A DNA stretch of 64,000 bases, from assembly GCA_004010935.1 (NCBI GenBank), contig CP026511.1, positions 4,278,001 through 4,342,000 of the forward strand, read 5' to 3'. The position numbers were made by a program, and so were the translations under genes. Positions 41,807 through 50,000 of this stretch are shown here, one piece after another. Under the pieces are notes generated by a model. The model was not told the origin of the DNA and searched no databases. It saw only the letters and a list, made by a program, of their open reading frames with translations. Source of the DNA: Pseudomonadaceae bacterium SI-3 (GTDB taxonomy: Bacteria; Pseudomonadota; Gammaproteobacteria; Pseudomonadales; Pseudomonadaceae). Within the stretch, counting starts at the first letter, position 1, and each line of letters starts with the position of its first letter.

Positions 41807-41840
41807 GAATATACTTACATGCAGTATTGTTTGTAAACAG
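41807..41840 (-). promoter_or_regulatory. TtgR-type operator with embedded efflux-operon promoter
   Basis: Read on the minus strand, TTTACA (rc of 41832-41837), an 18-bp spacer and TATATT (rc of 41808-41813) form a strong promoter for the RND operon. The same bases hold the TTACA/TGTAA inverted repeat. Its flanks match the TtgR operator as I recall it from P. putida: GTAAGTATATTC on one side and TTTACAAACAA on the other. A TetR-type repressor bound here would block RNA polymerase. No repressor gene is adjacent. Confidence 0.65.
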
Positions 41841-41861
41841 GCGATTGCGTCTCCGACGGGC

Positions 41862-41921
41862 TATCGCGCCGATACCGATGCTGCCAAGCAACGCCTGCAA
41901 GATGCCTGTACGCGGCCCTGA
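41862..41921 (+). pseudogene. Possible decayed remnant of a divergent TetR repressor start (speculative)
   Basis: In the + frame ending at a TGA (41919-41921) the peptide 'RADTDAAKQRLQDACTRP' faintly resembles the N-terminal 'RRTKADAxxTRQRLLDAA' motif common to TetR repressors. It sits where a divergent ttgR-type gene would begin. The match is short and could be chance. No start codon with a ribosome-binding site precedes it. Confidence 0.15.
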
Positions 41922-41930
41922 CGACCGCAC

Positions 41931-41959
41931 AAAAAGCAGAACGCCGGCTTACGCCGGCG
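41931..41959 (-). terminator. Terminator of the yceI gene
   Basis: CGCCGGC (41942-41948) and GCCGGCG (41953-41959) form a 7-bp GC stem with a 4-nt loop. On the minus strand it is followed by TTCTGCTTTTTG, a good T-tract, 19 nt after the yceI stop. Confidence 0.7.
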
Positions 41960-41977
41960 CCTGGTGACTATTGTCGA

Positions 41978-42553
41978 TTACTGGCGAATGCCTTCGACCG
42001 AGATGATCAGATCAACTGACTGCGAAGCCGGTCCAAGATCCATTTTGATATCGAAGTCTTTCAACTTGAGCGTCGTCGTGCCTTCAAAGCCTGCACGGTA
42101 GCCGCCCCATGGGTCCTTGCCTTCACCGAGGAACTTGGCCGCAATGACCACCGGCTTGGTGACGCCGTTTAGGGTCAGATCGCCCGTGATATCTGCAGTA
42201 CCGTCACCCGTCGGCTTGACCGAGGTGGACTCGAATGTCGCCGTTGGGTGCTCAGAGACGTTCAGGAAATCCTCGCTGCGCAGATGCTTGTCACGCTCGG
42301 CATGGTTGGAAAAGACGCTGTCCGTCTTCAGCGTTACCTTCACGCTGCTTGCTTCAGGCTTCGCGGCATCGAAGCTGAAGCTGCCGTCGAACTCCCTGAA
42401 GGAGCCCCAAAGCCAGCTATAACCCAGGTGGCTGATCTTGAAGTTAACGAAGGCGTGCTGGCCTTTGGTGTCGATCGCGTAGTCAGCGGCAAACGCCTGG
42501 CCAGCAAGCATCATCGAGCCCAGGGCCAGTGCAGCGAAGCTTTTCTTCAACAT
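41978..42553 (-). CDS. yceI: YceI-family periplasmic lipid-binding protein
   Basis: This 191-residue secreted protein has a signal peptide ('[17 protein letters not shown]'-like, cleaved near residue 22). The mature part is a lipocalin-type beta-barrel: '[20 protein letters not shown]', '[11 protein letters not shown]', '[18 protein letters not shown]', '[15 protein letters not shown]' and '[18 protein letters not shown]'. The family binds polyisoprenoid or amphiphilic lipids. AAGGAG precedes the ATG at 42553 ('MLKKSFAA'), which is preferred over an upstream ATG. The upstream cytochrome b561 gene ends 22 bp away, so they form an operon, the same pairing seen in E. coli (yceJ-yceI). Confidence 0.9.
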   Translation of the reverse strand: MLKKSFAALALGSMMLAGQAFAADYAIDTKGQHAFVNFKISHLGYSWLWGSFREFDGSFSFDAAKPEASSVKVTLKTDSVFSNHAERDKHLRSEDFLNVSEHPTATFESTSVKPTGDGTADITGDLTLNGVTKPVVIAAKFLGEGKDPWGGYRAGFEGTTTLKLKDFDIKMDLGPASQSVDLIISVEGIRQ

Positions 42554-42575
42554 GGAATACTCCTTTCGAGGTTTG

Positions 42576-43130
42576 TCAGGCATCGGCGCGTCCGAACATT
42601 CGCTTGAGCGTCGGATCGCGATCGATGAAATGGTGCTTCAGAGCCGCCAGGGCATGCAGACCGGAGAAAATCACCAGTCCCCAGGCGAGGTATTCGTGGA
42701 TCAGTCCGGCTATGTCTTCCTGATCCGGAATCGAGGTGATCAGCGCAGGCACTTCGAACCAGCCGAACACGCTGATGCTGCGGCCGTCTGCCGTGGAAAT
42801 GAGGTAGCCCGAAATCATCACTGCGAACAGCCCAAGGTAGAGCACGCCGTGACCCGCCTTGGTCGCCAACCGCGTCAATCGGCCGTGGCTAGCAAGTGGC
42901 GCTGGGCCGCTGCTAAGGAAGCGCCAGGTGACGCGCAGAATCATCAGGGCCAGCAAGAGCAAGCCGATACTTTTGTGGATGTCCGGCGCCGTGCGGTACC
43001 AGCTGCTGTAATAGGTCAGCCCGACCATCCAATAACCCAGCGCAAACAGGCCGACTACGGCAACCGCTACCAGCCAGTGCATCGTGATGCTGACCAGACC
43101 GTAGTTAGTGGAAGAGTTTCGCCATTGCAT
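42576..43130 (-). CDS. Cytochrome b561 family protein (YceJ-like)
   Basis: The 184-residue protein has four membrane helices with candidate haem-ligating His residues: '[20 protein letters not shown]' (helix 1), '[20 protein letters not shown]' (helix 2), and later His in '[11 protein letters not shown]' and '[12 protein letters not shown]'. Such di-haem b561 proteins shuttle electrons within the inner membrane, with superoxide, quinone or periplasmic partners proposed. It is translated together with yceI. The divergent bioA gene starts 168 bp away. Confidence 0.88.
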   Translation of the reverse strand: MQWRNSSTNYGLVSITMHWLVAVAVVGLFALGYWMVGLTYYSSWYRTAPDIHKSIGLLLLALMILRVTWRFLSSGPAPLASHGRLTRLATKAGHGVLYLGLFAVMISGYLISTADGRSISVFGWFEVPALITSIPDQEDIAGLIHEYLAWGLVIFSGLHALAALKHHFIDRDPTLKRMFGRADA

Positions 43131-43298
43131 TGCTAAGTCCCGAACTGATTGACGCGCTTAGCCTAACGGCTAACAGATCGAAATGAATCGCATTTTTTCG
43201 TTTCAAAATATCGGCCCGGTAGATAGGTCCGCTTTCGTTGAACGGACCGCCGCGCGGTTTCTGCTAGGCTGCGCCGATGTCTATACCAAGGAGCAACG

Positions 43299-44705
43299 AT
43301 GAGCCTGAATGACAGCTGGATGCAGCGTGACCTGTCCGTGCTCTGGCACCCCTGCACTCAGATGAAAGATCACGAGCAGCTTCCTCTGATTCCGATCCGG
43401 CGCGGCGAGGGCGTGTGGCTTGAGGATTTCGATGGGAAACGCTATCTGGACGCCGTCAGCTCCTGGTGGGTCAATGTATTCGGACACGCCAACCCGCGCA
43501 TCAACCAACGCATCAAAGACCAGCTCGATCAGCTCGAACACGTCATGCTTGCCGGCTTCAGCCACCAGCCGGTGGTCGAACTGTCGGAGCGGCTGGTCAA
43601 CATCACTCCTGCCGGGCTCGATCGGGTGTTCTACACCGATAATGGATCGACCGGCATTGAAGTCGCGCTGAAGATGAGCTTCCACTACTGGCGCAATATC
43701 GGACGCCCAGGCAAGCAGCGGTTCGTCACCCTGACCAACAGCTACCACGGCGAAACGGTCGCAGCCATGTCGGTAGGCGATGTGGCGCTGTTCACCGACA
43801 CCTACAAGCCGCTCTTGCTGGACACGTTTAAGGTACCGAGCCCGGATTGCTACCTGCGTCCAGAAGGCGTGAGCTGGGAAGATCATTCGCGCACCATGTT
43901 CGCCCATATGGAGCAAACCCTGGCCGAGCACCATGACGACATTGCGGCAGTGATCGTCGAGCCCCTGATCCAGGGTGCAGGCGGCATGCGCATGTACCAC
44001 CCGATCTACCTCAAGCTGCTACGAGAGGCCTGTGACCGGTACGAGGTGCATCTCATCCATGATGAGATTGCGGTAGGCTTCGGCCGCACCGGCACCATGT
44101 TTGCCTGCGAGCAAGCCGGGATCACACCGGACTTCCTTTGTCTGTCAAAGGCATTGACCGGCGGCTACCTGCCCATGGCCGCTGTGCTGACCACCGACAA
44201 GCTGTACCAGGCGTTCTATGACGATTACTCGACCTTACGGGCCTTTCTTCATTCGCACACCTATACCGGCAATCCCCTGGCCTGCGCGGCGGCGTTGGCC
44301 ACCCTCGACATCTTCGAGCAAGACAACATCCTAGAGGCCAACAAAGTGTTGGCAACCCGCATGGCCAAGGCCACCGCACACCTGAGCGATCACCCGAACG
44401 TGGCCGAGGTGCGCCAGACCGGCATGGCCGTTGCCATCGAGATGGTGCAGCACAAAGCCAGCAAAACTCCCTATCCCTGGCAAGAACGCCGCGGCTTGAA
44501 GGTCTACCAGCACGCTCTGCAACGTGGCGCATTGTTACGCCCGCTGGGCAGCGTGGTGTACTTCCTGCCGCCCTATACCATCACCAAGGAGCAGATCGAC
44601 TTTCTTGCCGACGTGGCTACCGAAGGCATCGATATTGCGACACGCGCGGCAATCAGCGTTGCTCTGGCACCGGGCGCGCCCAGCACATTCCACGATCCCG
44701 GCTAG
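43299..44705 (+). CDS. bioA: Adenosylmethionine-8-amino-7-oxononanoate aminotransferase
   Basis: The 468-residue PLP enzyme of biotin synthesis uses SAM as the amino donor to convert KAPA to DAPA. Features: 'LWHPCTQMKDHE' and 'GVWLEDFDGKRYLDAVSSWW' (N-terminal substrate region), 'VFYTDNGSTGIEVALKM', 'SYHGETVAAMSVGD', 'HLIHDEIAVGFGRTGTMFAC', PLP-binding Lys in 'LCLSKALTGGYLPMAAVL', and 'SHTYTGNPLACAAALA'. AAGGAG precedes the ATG. The other bio genes are not in this window, so bioA is separated from the main cluster, as usual in Pseudomonas. It stands just upstream of rsmE. Confidence 0.95.
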   Translation: MSLNDSWMQRDLSVLWHPCTQMKDHEQLPLIPIRRGEGVWLEDFDGKRYLDAVSSWWVNVFGHANPRINQRIKDQLDQLEHVMLAGFSHQPVVELSERLVNITPAGLDRVFYTDNGSTGIEVALKMSFHYWRNIGRPGKQRFVTLTNSYHGETVAAMSVGDVALFTDTYKPLLLDTFKVPSPDCYLRPEGVSWEDHSRTMFAHMEQTLAEHHDDIAAVIVEPLIQGAGGMRMYHPIYLKLLREACDRYEVHLIHDEIAVGFGRTGTMFACEQAGITPDFLCLSKALTGGYLPMAAVLTTDKLYQAFYDDYSTLRAFLHSHTYTGNPLACAAALATLDIFEQDNILEANKVLATRMAKATAHLSDHPNVAEVRQTGMAVAIEMVQHKASKTPYPWQERRGLKVYQHALQRGALLRPLGSVVYFLPPYTITKEQIDFLADVATEGIDIATRAAISVALAPGAPSTFHDPG

Positions 44706-44784
44706 CACCGACACAGGCTTTGGGCTTCAGGGTACACGGCCGACGCTATAAACTGCCGCCCCAACCTTCGACCGTAGCTTTCCG

Positions 44785-45513
44785 ATGCGCATATCCCGAC
44801 TCTTCATCGACACGCCTCTCTCACTTGGTACATGCGAGCTACCGGAAGCTTCAGCGCATTACCTCAGCCGGGTTCTGCGACTGCCCGTGGGCGCTGGAGT
44901 GCAGCTGTTCGACGGCAGCGGCCAGGAGTTCTGCGGCGAACTGGTGGAGGTGAGCAAGAAGCATGTGAAGGTCCGACTGCATGAGCAGCGCCCTGGCTTG
45001 CCCGAATCAAAGCTGAAGATCCACCTGGGCCAAGGGCTGTCGCGCGGCGAGCGTATGGATTGGGCCATTCAGAAAGCGACCGAATTGGGCGCTGCGGAAA
45101 TCACGCCAATCGTCAGCGAGCGCTGTGAAGTACGGCTGAATGACGAACGTGCCGATAAGCGCTTGGCGCACTGGCGCCAGATCGCCATAAGCGCATGCGA
45201 ACAGTGTGGACGTTCGGTCGTCCCGACCATTCACTCACCAATGCCACTGCAGGATTGGCTGGAGCTGGACGCGGAGCTGAAACTGGTCCTGCATCCGGTA
45301 GCTGAGCCGCTATCCTCGCATCGCCCACCGGCTACATTGGCGTTTCTCATTGGCCCTGAAGGCGGCTTGAATGACGCCGAGGTTGAACTGGCGCGCAATG
45401 CAGGGTTTCAACCGGCCCGCCTCGGGCCACGAGTATTGCGCACAGAAACCGCCCCAGTCGTGGCACTTAGCATCGCGCAGCAACTCTGGGGTGATTTCCA
45501 GCCGGACGCCTGA
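44785..45513 (+). CDS. rsmE: 16S rRNA m3U1498 methyltransferase
   Basis: The 242-residue SPOUT enzyme methylates U1498 in the decoding region of 16S rRNA. It has an N-terminal PUA-like domain ('HYLSRVLRLPVGAGVQLFDG') and the C-terminal trefoil knot with 'GLSRGERMDWAIQKATELGA', 'IVSERCEVRL', 'CEQCGRSVVPTI', 'FLIGPEGGLNDAEVELA' and 'LGPRVLRTETAPVVAL'. No strong ribosome-binding site is visible. A TATAAA lies 33 nt upstream. It converges with chpC, with 57 bp between. Confidence 0.93.
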   Translation: MRISRLFIDTPLSLGTCELPEASAHYLSRVLRLPVGAGVQLFDGSGQEFCGELVEVSKKHVKVRLHEQRPGLPESKLKIHLGQGLSRGERMDWAIQKATELGAAEITPIVSERCEVRLNDERADKRLAHWRQIAISACEQCGRSVVPTIHSPMPLQDWLELDAELKLVLHPVAEPLSSHRPPATLAFLIGPEGGLNDAEVELARNAGFQPARLGPRVLRTETAPVVALSIAQQLWGDFQPDA

Positions 45514-45570
45514 GCGGAAAACACGGCAGTTGCCCTGACGACCGGCCCGACACGACCGGCATGTCCCGAC

Positions 45571-46041
45571 TCAGATCAGGCCGGCGTCCGCCAGTTTCTG
45601 CTCCAGCGCGATAAGGTCCGGTATGCGCGCCTGAACATCGCCAAGGTTGACCGCATCCAACTCCAGGGGGGCCAACGGGACGTCCGAGCGTGCCAAATTT
45701 GGGTCAACCTTGACCGAGCGCGGGATACCCTGAACCAGCAAAGCAATGAACTTCACATGATCACGCCCACCCAGGGCATTTAGCACGGCTACGCGCGAAC
45801 CGGCCCCGGTGCTGGGTTGACCGCCCGATGCCGCCTCGAAGGACAACAGCGGCAATGTCAGGTCTCGCCACGACACCTGCCCAAGGAACCAGGGCGGGGT
45901 GCCTTGCGCCGACTGCGGAGCGCGATAAGGAATAAGCTCCGCTAACGCGACGTTTGGCACTAGCAACATTCGGTCGGCTAAGGGGACCAGAAGCCCGGTT
46001 AGGCTGGCAGAGGTATCCTGAGTGATAGCGGCTTGACTCAT
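45571..46041 (-). CDS. chpC: CheW-like adaptor ChpC of the Pil-Chp system
   Basis: This 156-residue single CheW domain contains 'LVPLADRMLLVPNVALAELI', 'PWFLGQVSWRDLTLPLLSFE' and 'RVAVLNALGG'. It would couple additional receptors to the ChpA kinase. Its ATG overlaps the chpB stop by 4 bp. The P. aeruginosa cluster continues with chpD (AraC-type) and chpE (LysE-type), but here the operon ends at chpC and rsmE follows in the opposite direction. Confidence 0.85.
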   Translation of the reverse strand: MSQAAITQDTSASLTGLLVPLADRMLLVPNVALAELIPYRAPQSAQGTPPWFLGQVSWRDLTLPLLSFEAASGGQPSTGAGSRVAVLNALGGRDHVKFIALLVQGIPRSVKVDPNLARSDVPLAPLELDAVNLGDVQARIPDLIALEQKLADAGLI

Positions 46042-47093
46042 AGGTTATCCAGTTGCAATGCCACAACGGGCTGGCTGGCCTGTTGCGCAAAATGATTGAC
46101 CAAGGCCTGAGCCAGCTCGCGAGGGTCACCGCTGAGCGAGCTATATCCACCCTCGCGGAGGCTGTCGGGCATGCTCGAGCAGACGCAAGAGTCGGCTCGT
46201 TGGGTCCAGACCCTGCCGCCCTGACGTAAAACATAGGCGGCTGCGGCATTGCCATCGCTGCCCATGCCGCTGAATGCGATAACACCGCAACGATCACCGA
46301 ACTGCTGAGCCAGATTAAGCATCATCTGATCGATGGACGGACTATAGGGCTCGGGCCAGCTTCGCCCATGGAGCAGCATGGCGCCATCCTTGCCGAACCC
46401 CATCTCCTCGCTGATAGGCGCCACGACCACCTCTCCGCAACGTATCGAGTCGTTTGCACGACTTTGATTAACGCTCCACTGACTGTGTCGCCCCACCGCT
46501 TGCGATAGGGCCGATTCGAAGCTTGCCTCGATATGCTGGGCGTAGACGAAGCCAACCGGCAGCCCTACCGGCAGCGCATCAAGAAAAGCCTTTACCGCCT
46601 CTGGCCCACCCAGCGATGCCGCCAGTAGCCATACTTCGCGGGCAGGTTCCCCGGCGATCGAATCAGCCGCAGCCAGCAGCGTGCCGGGCAACGCCAGGCG
46701 GGTGGCACGTTCCGCTTCTCCACGCAACCCCTCAAGACGTGGGCCCACAACTCGAGAAGGGTCGCCAACCAACCGCTTCAGCTTGCCAAACATGCGCCGT
46801 TCCCAGCGCGGATAATGTTCGGAGTGGCGCTCCGGCGCGTGCCCCTCGCCAAACAAAACCGGACAGCTGTCCCGCTCGAGCAAGGCATTGACCAGCGGCG
46901 AATCTTCCGTCTGCGCCAGATCGACCAGCCACAGGTCGGCTTGCGCTGCCACCAAGTCTGATTCTTCAATCCGTGCCGGGTCGCAGTTGAGCACGACGTT
47001 GTAACCATTGGCGCTCAAGGCCTGCTGCAACACATGGCGCTGCAACGAAGTGTCTGCGATCACTCCGATGCGGGCGGGGCTGACTTCACTCAT
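46038..47093 (-). CDS. chpB: Protein-glutamate methylesterase ChpB of the Pil-Chp system
   Basis: The 351-residue protein is CheB-like. Residues 1-120 form a receiver-like domain ('RIGVIADTSLQRHVLQQAL', with an Asp in 'LWLVDLAQTED'). The C-terminal part has the methylesterase triad: Ser in 'LLAASLGGPEAVK', His in 'FVYAQHIEASFES', and Asp in 'FSGMGSDGNAAAAYV'. It demethylates PilJ receptor glutamates opposite to PilK. The start at 47093 overlaps the chpA stop by 8 bp and is preferred over an ATG 20 codons upstream inside chpA. Confidence 0.88.
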   Translation of the reverse strand: MSEVSPARIGVIADTSLQRHVLQQALSANGYNVVLNCDPARIEESDLVAAQADLWLVDLAQTEDSPLVNALLERDSCPVLFGEGHAPERHSEHYPRWERRMFGKLKRLVGDPSRVVGPRLEGLRGEAERATRLALPGTLLAAADSIAGEPAREVWLLAASLGGPEAVKAFLDALPVGLPVGFVYAQHIEASFESALSQAVGRHSQWSVNQSRANDSIRCGEVVVAPISEEMGFGKDGAMLLHGRSWPEPYSPSIDQMMLNLAQQFGDRCGVIAFSGMGSDGNAAAAYVLRQGGRVWTQRADSCVCSSMPDSLREGGYSSLSGDPRELAQALVNHFAQQASQPVVALQLDNL

Positions 47094-50000
47094 GACGCGG
47101 AACCAATTTCTGGATTGTCTCGAGTAGCAGCGATTCCTGATAAGGCTTTCCAAGGTACTCGTTCACACCGATGGCCATGGCCCTATCCCTGTGCTTTTCG
47201 CCGGTTCGCGAGGTAATCATGATGATGGGCAGATCCTTCAGATGCTCATCGTGGCGCACCAGCGTCGCTACTTCGAAACCGTCCATCCGCGGCATCTCGA
47301 TATCCAGCAGGATGATGTCCGGCTTGCGCTCCTGCAGCTGCGTGATTGCGTCGACACCATCCTTGGCCGTCAGCACGTTCATTCCGTTCCGCTCTAGGAG
47401 GCGGCTGGTGACCTTGCGCACAGTCACCGAATCGTCAACGACCATCACCAGCGTTGGCCGATCAACTTCAATATCGGCCGGTTCGTCTTCGCCGAGCAGG
47501 CGCAATGGTTGCTGCTGGGTGAGCAAATGCGCATGCAGAACACGGATTGTCGCGAGCAGATCGAGGATCACAACAACTCGGCCATCGCCGAGGATGGTCG
47601 CACCGGAAATACCTGGCACAGTGGCAAATTGCGGCCCCAAGCCCTTCACCACAATTTCTCGGGAACCGGCGAGGCTATCGACCTGTACCGCCACACTGTG
47701 GTCATTCGAACGCACCAGGATTACCGGCAACGGCAGGCTTTGCCCGACCAGCTTTGGCCGCTGACCGTTGTTCAGCAGCTCGCCTAAGTAGCGCAACTCA
47801 TAGGTCTGTCCCGCATACTCGAAGCGCGATGCACCTGGCTGGTAATAGGCTTCGAGTTCGTAAGGCGACACACGCACGATACCTTCGATCGTGTTCAGCG
47901 GAATCGCATAAAGATCCTCGCCGGAATACACCATCAGAGCCCGATTGACCGACACAGTGAATGGCAGGCGGATCAGGAAGCGTGTTCCTTTGCCAAGCGT
48001 AGACTCGATACTCATGGAGCCCCCGAGCTGCTTGACCTCGGAATGCACCACATCCATGCCGACGCCACGCCCGGATATCTGCGTCACTTGCTCGGCGGTC
48101 GAGAAACCGGCCTCGAGAATGAACTGCAGCACGTCATGGTCCGACAGTTCGATGCCGGGCTGCATCAAGCCGCGCTCGATCGCCTTGCGGCGAACGGCTT
48201 CAAGGTTGATGCCTGCACCGTCATCGCTCAAGGCCAGCACGATATCCCCGCCTTCACGGCTCAGGTCCAGGCGAATGTTGCCCTGCTCGGGCTTACCTGC
48301 TGCGACACGCTTGGCGCCGACCTCAATACCGTGGTCAACCGCGTTGCGCAGCATATGCTCCAATGGCGCAACGATGCGCTCGAGTACGCTGCGGTCCATC
48401 TCACCTGTCGCATTGCCCACCTGGAACTCGACCTGCTTGCCTAGCTCGCCAGCCACCTGACGAACGATCCGGCGCAAACGAGGCACCAGCCGATCGAAGG
48501 GAACCATGCGGGTGCGCATGAGGCCTTCCTGCAGCTCCGTGTTGACCCGCGCCTGCTGCAGCAGCAAGGTTTCCGCGTCGCGATTACGCGCGGCCAGGGT
48601 TTCCTTTAGATCCAGCAGGTCCGATGCCGACTCGAACAGTGCGCGTGACAGCTGCTGCAACTGCGAATGCCGGTCCATTTCCAGCGGATCGAAGTCGTCG
48701 TAGCCTGCACGCTCGGCTTCAGCCTGATAGCTGCTAAGAATCTGCGCCTGGGTTTCGGTGTCCAACCGTCGCAACTGGTCGCGAACCCGCTCGATAGTGG
48801 CTTCCATCTCTCCCAAGGTGAAGCCAACGTCGCTGACCTGCTGCTCAACCCGACCGCGGAAAATTGATGTTTCGCCCGCCAGGTTGACCAATCCCTCCAA
48901 AAGGTCCGCAGGCACCTTGACCAGTTCCTGCGGTGCGCGGCGTGAAGCAGCATCCAGTGCAGCCTGTTCGGCGCGGCGGATGAATGGCAGAACCTTAGCC
49001 GGCGAGGTGCTGATCGGAGCCTGAGCACTGGCGGCCACGATAGGCGTTTCGAGCACGATGACGGACAAGCTTGAGTGCTCCGCCTGCGCATTTTCCTGCG
49101 GCTGTGAGTCTGTCTCCAGATCGGGCTCAGTTATCAGCCGCGAGCGCATCGACTCGACTTCTTTGAGCAATGCGTCATAGCTGCCCTGCACGTCCAGAAA
49201 CAGGCTGTCAGTCCATGGACCGCCTTGCAGTTGCGCCTCGCTCAGACGTTGCTCCAGGTCATGCGCCATGTCGCCCAGCCGAACTTGAGCCGCCAGCCGC
49301 GCACCACCTTTCAGGGTATGGAGCACCCGCATCATGTCGGCCAGAGGCGCGACGCCATCACCTGTGGCTTCCCAGCGCCCGAGAGCGGACTCCATTTCCT
49401 CCAGCAGCTCGTCCGCTTCTTCGACGAAAATATCGAGAATCTCGGCTTCGGCAGCGTCTTGGGCGGCATCCTGCGCTGCCTTCAACGCAACGCTGCTGGG
49501 CATGCTCAATTGCTCTTCAGGGTTCGCCCGAAAACGCTGAATGGTTGCGATCAGGTCTTGTCCGTCCGGCAGCTCACGGAAAGCGCGCACGGCATCGAGC
49601 ATCGCCGCGAGCCGGTCATGGCATGTTTGCAAGAGGGCGAACAAGGTTGGACTGGCGCGGTAATGACCGGCGCACAGCCCCTCGTAGAGGTACTCCAATT
49701 CGTGGGCCAGATCACCGATCTCGCGTATGTCCGCCATCCGCGCACCGCCTTTCAGGGTGTGCAGATCCCGTTGCAACGCTTCGATCTCAAAACTATTGTC
49801 CACATCATCGATCCAGCGTTGAAGCGATGCTCCGGCGCGCTCGATGATGTCAAAGCCTTCCTCTAGAAAGATCTCTACCAGCTCTGGATCGCGGTTTTCC
49901 CAGCTGCCTGCTCCTGCCTTGCCTGGCTCCGCCGCCGAAGTCGGCTCCGGCGATTCGGCCGGTTCCGGCTCTTCGGGTAGCTCTACGATGACCTGCTCGA

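Noticed and set aside
44747..44752. TATAAA upstream of rsmE as a promoter
   Set aside because: The nearest -35-like hexamer (TTGGGC at 44720) is 21 bp away, so spacing is poor. rsmE may be read from bioA.
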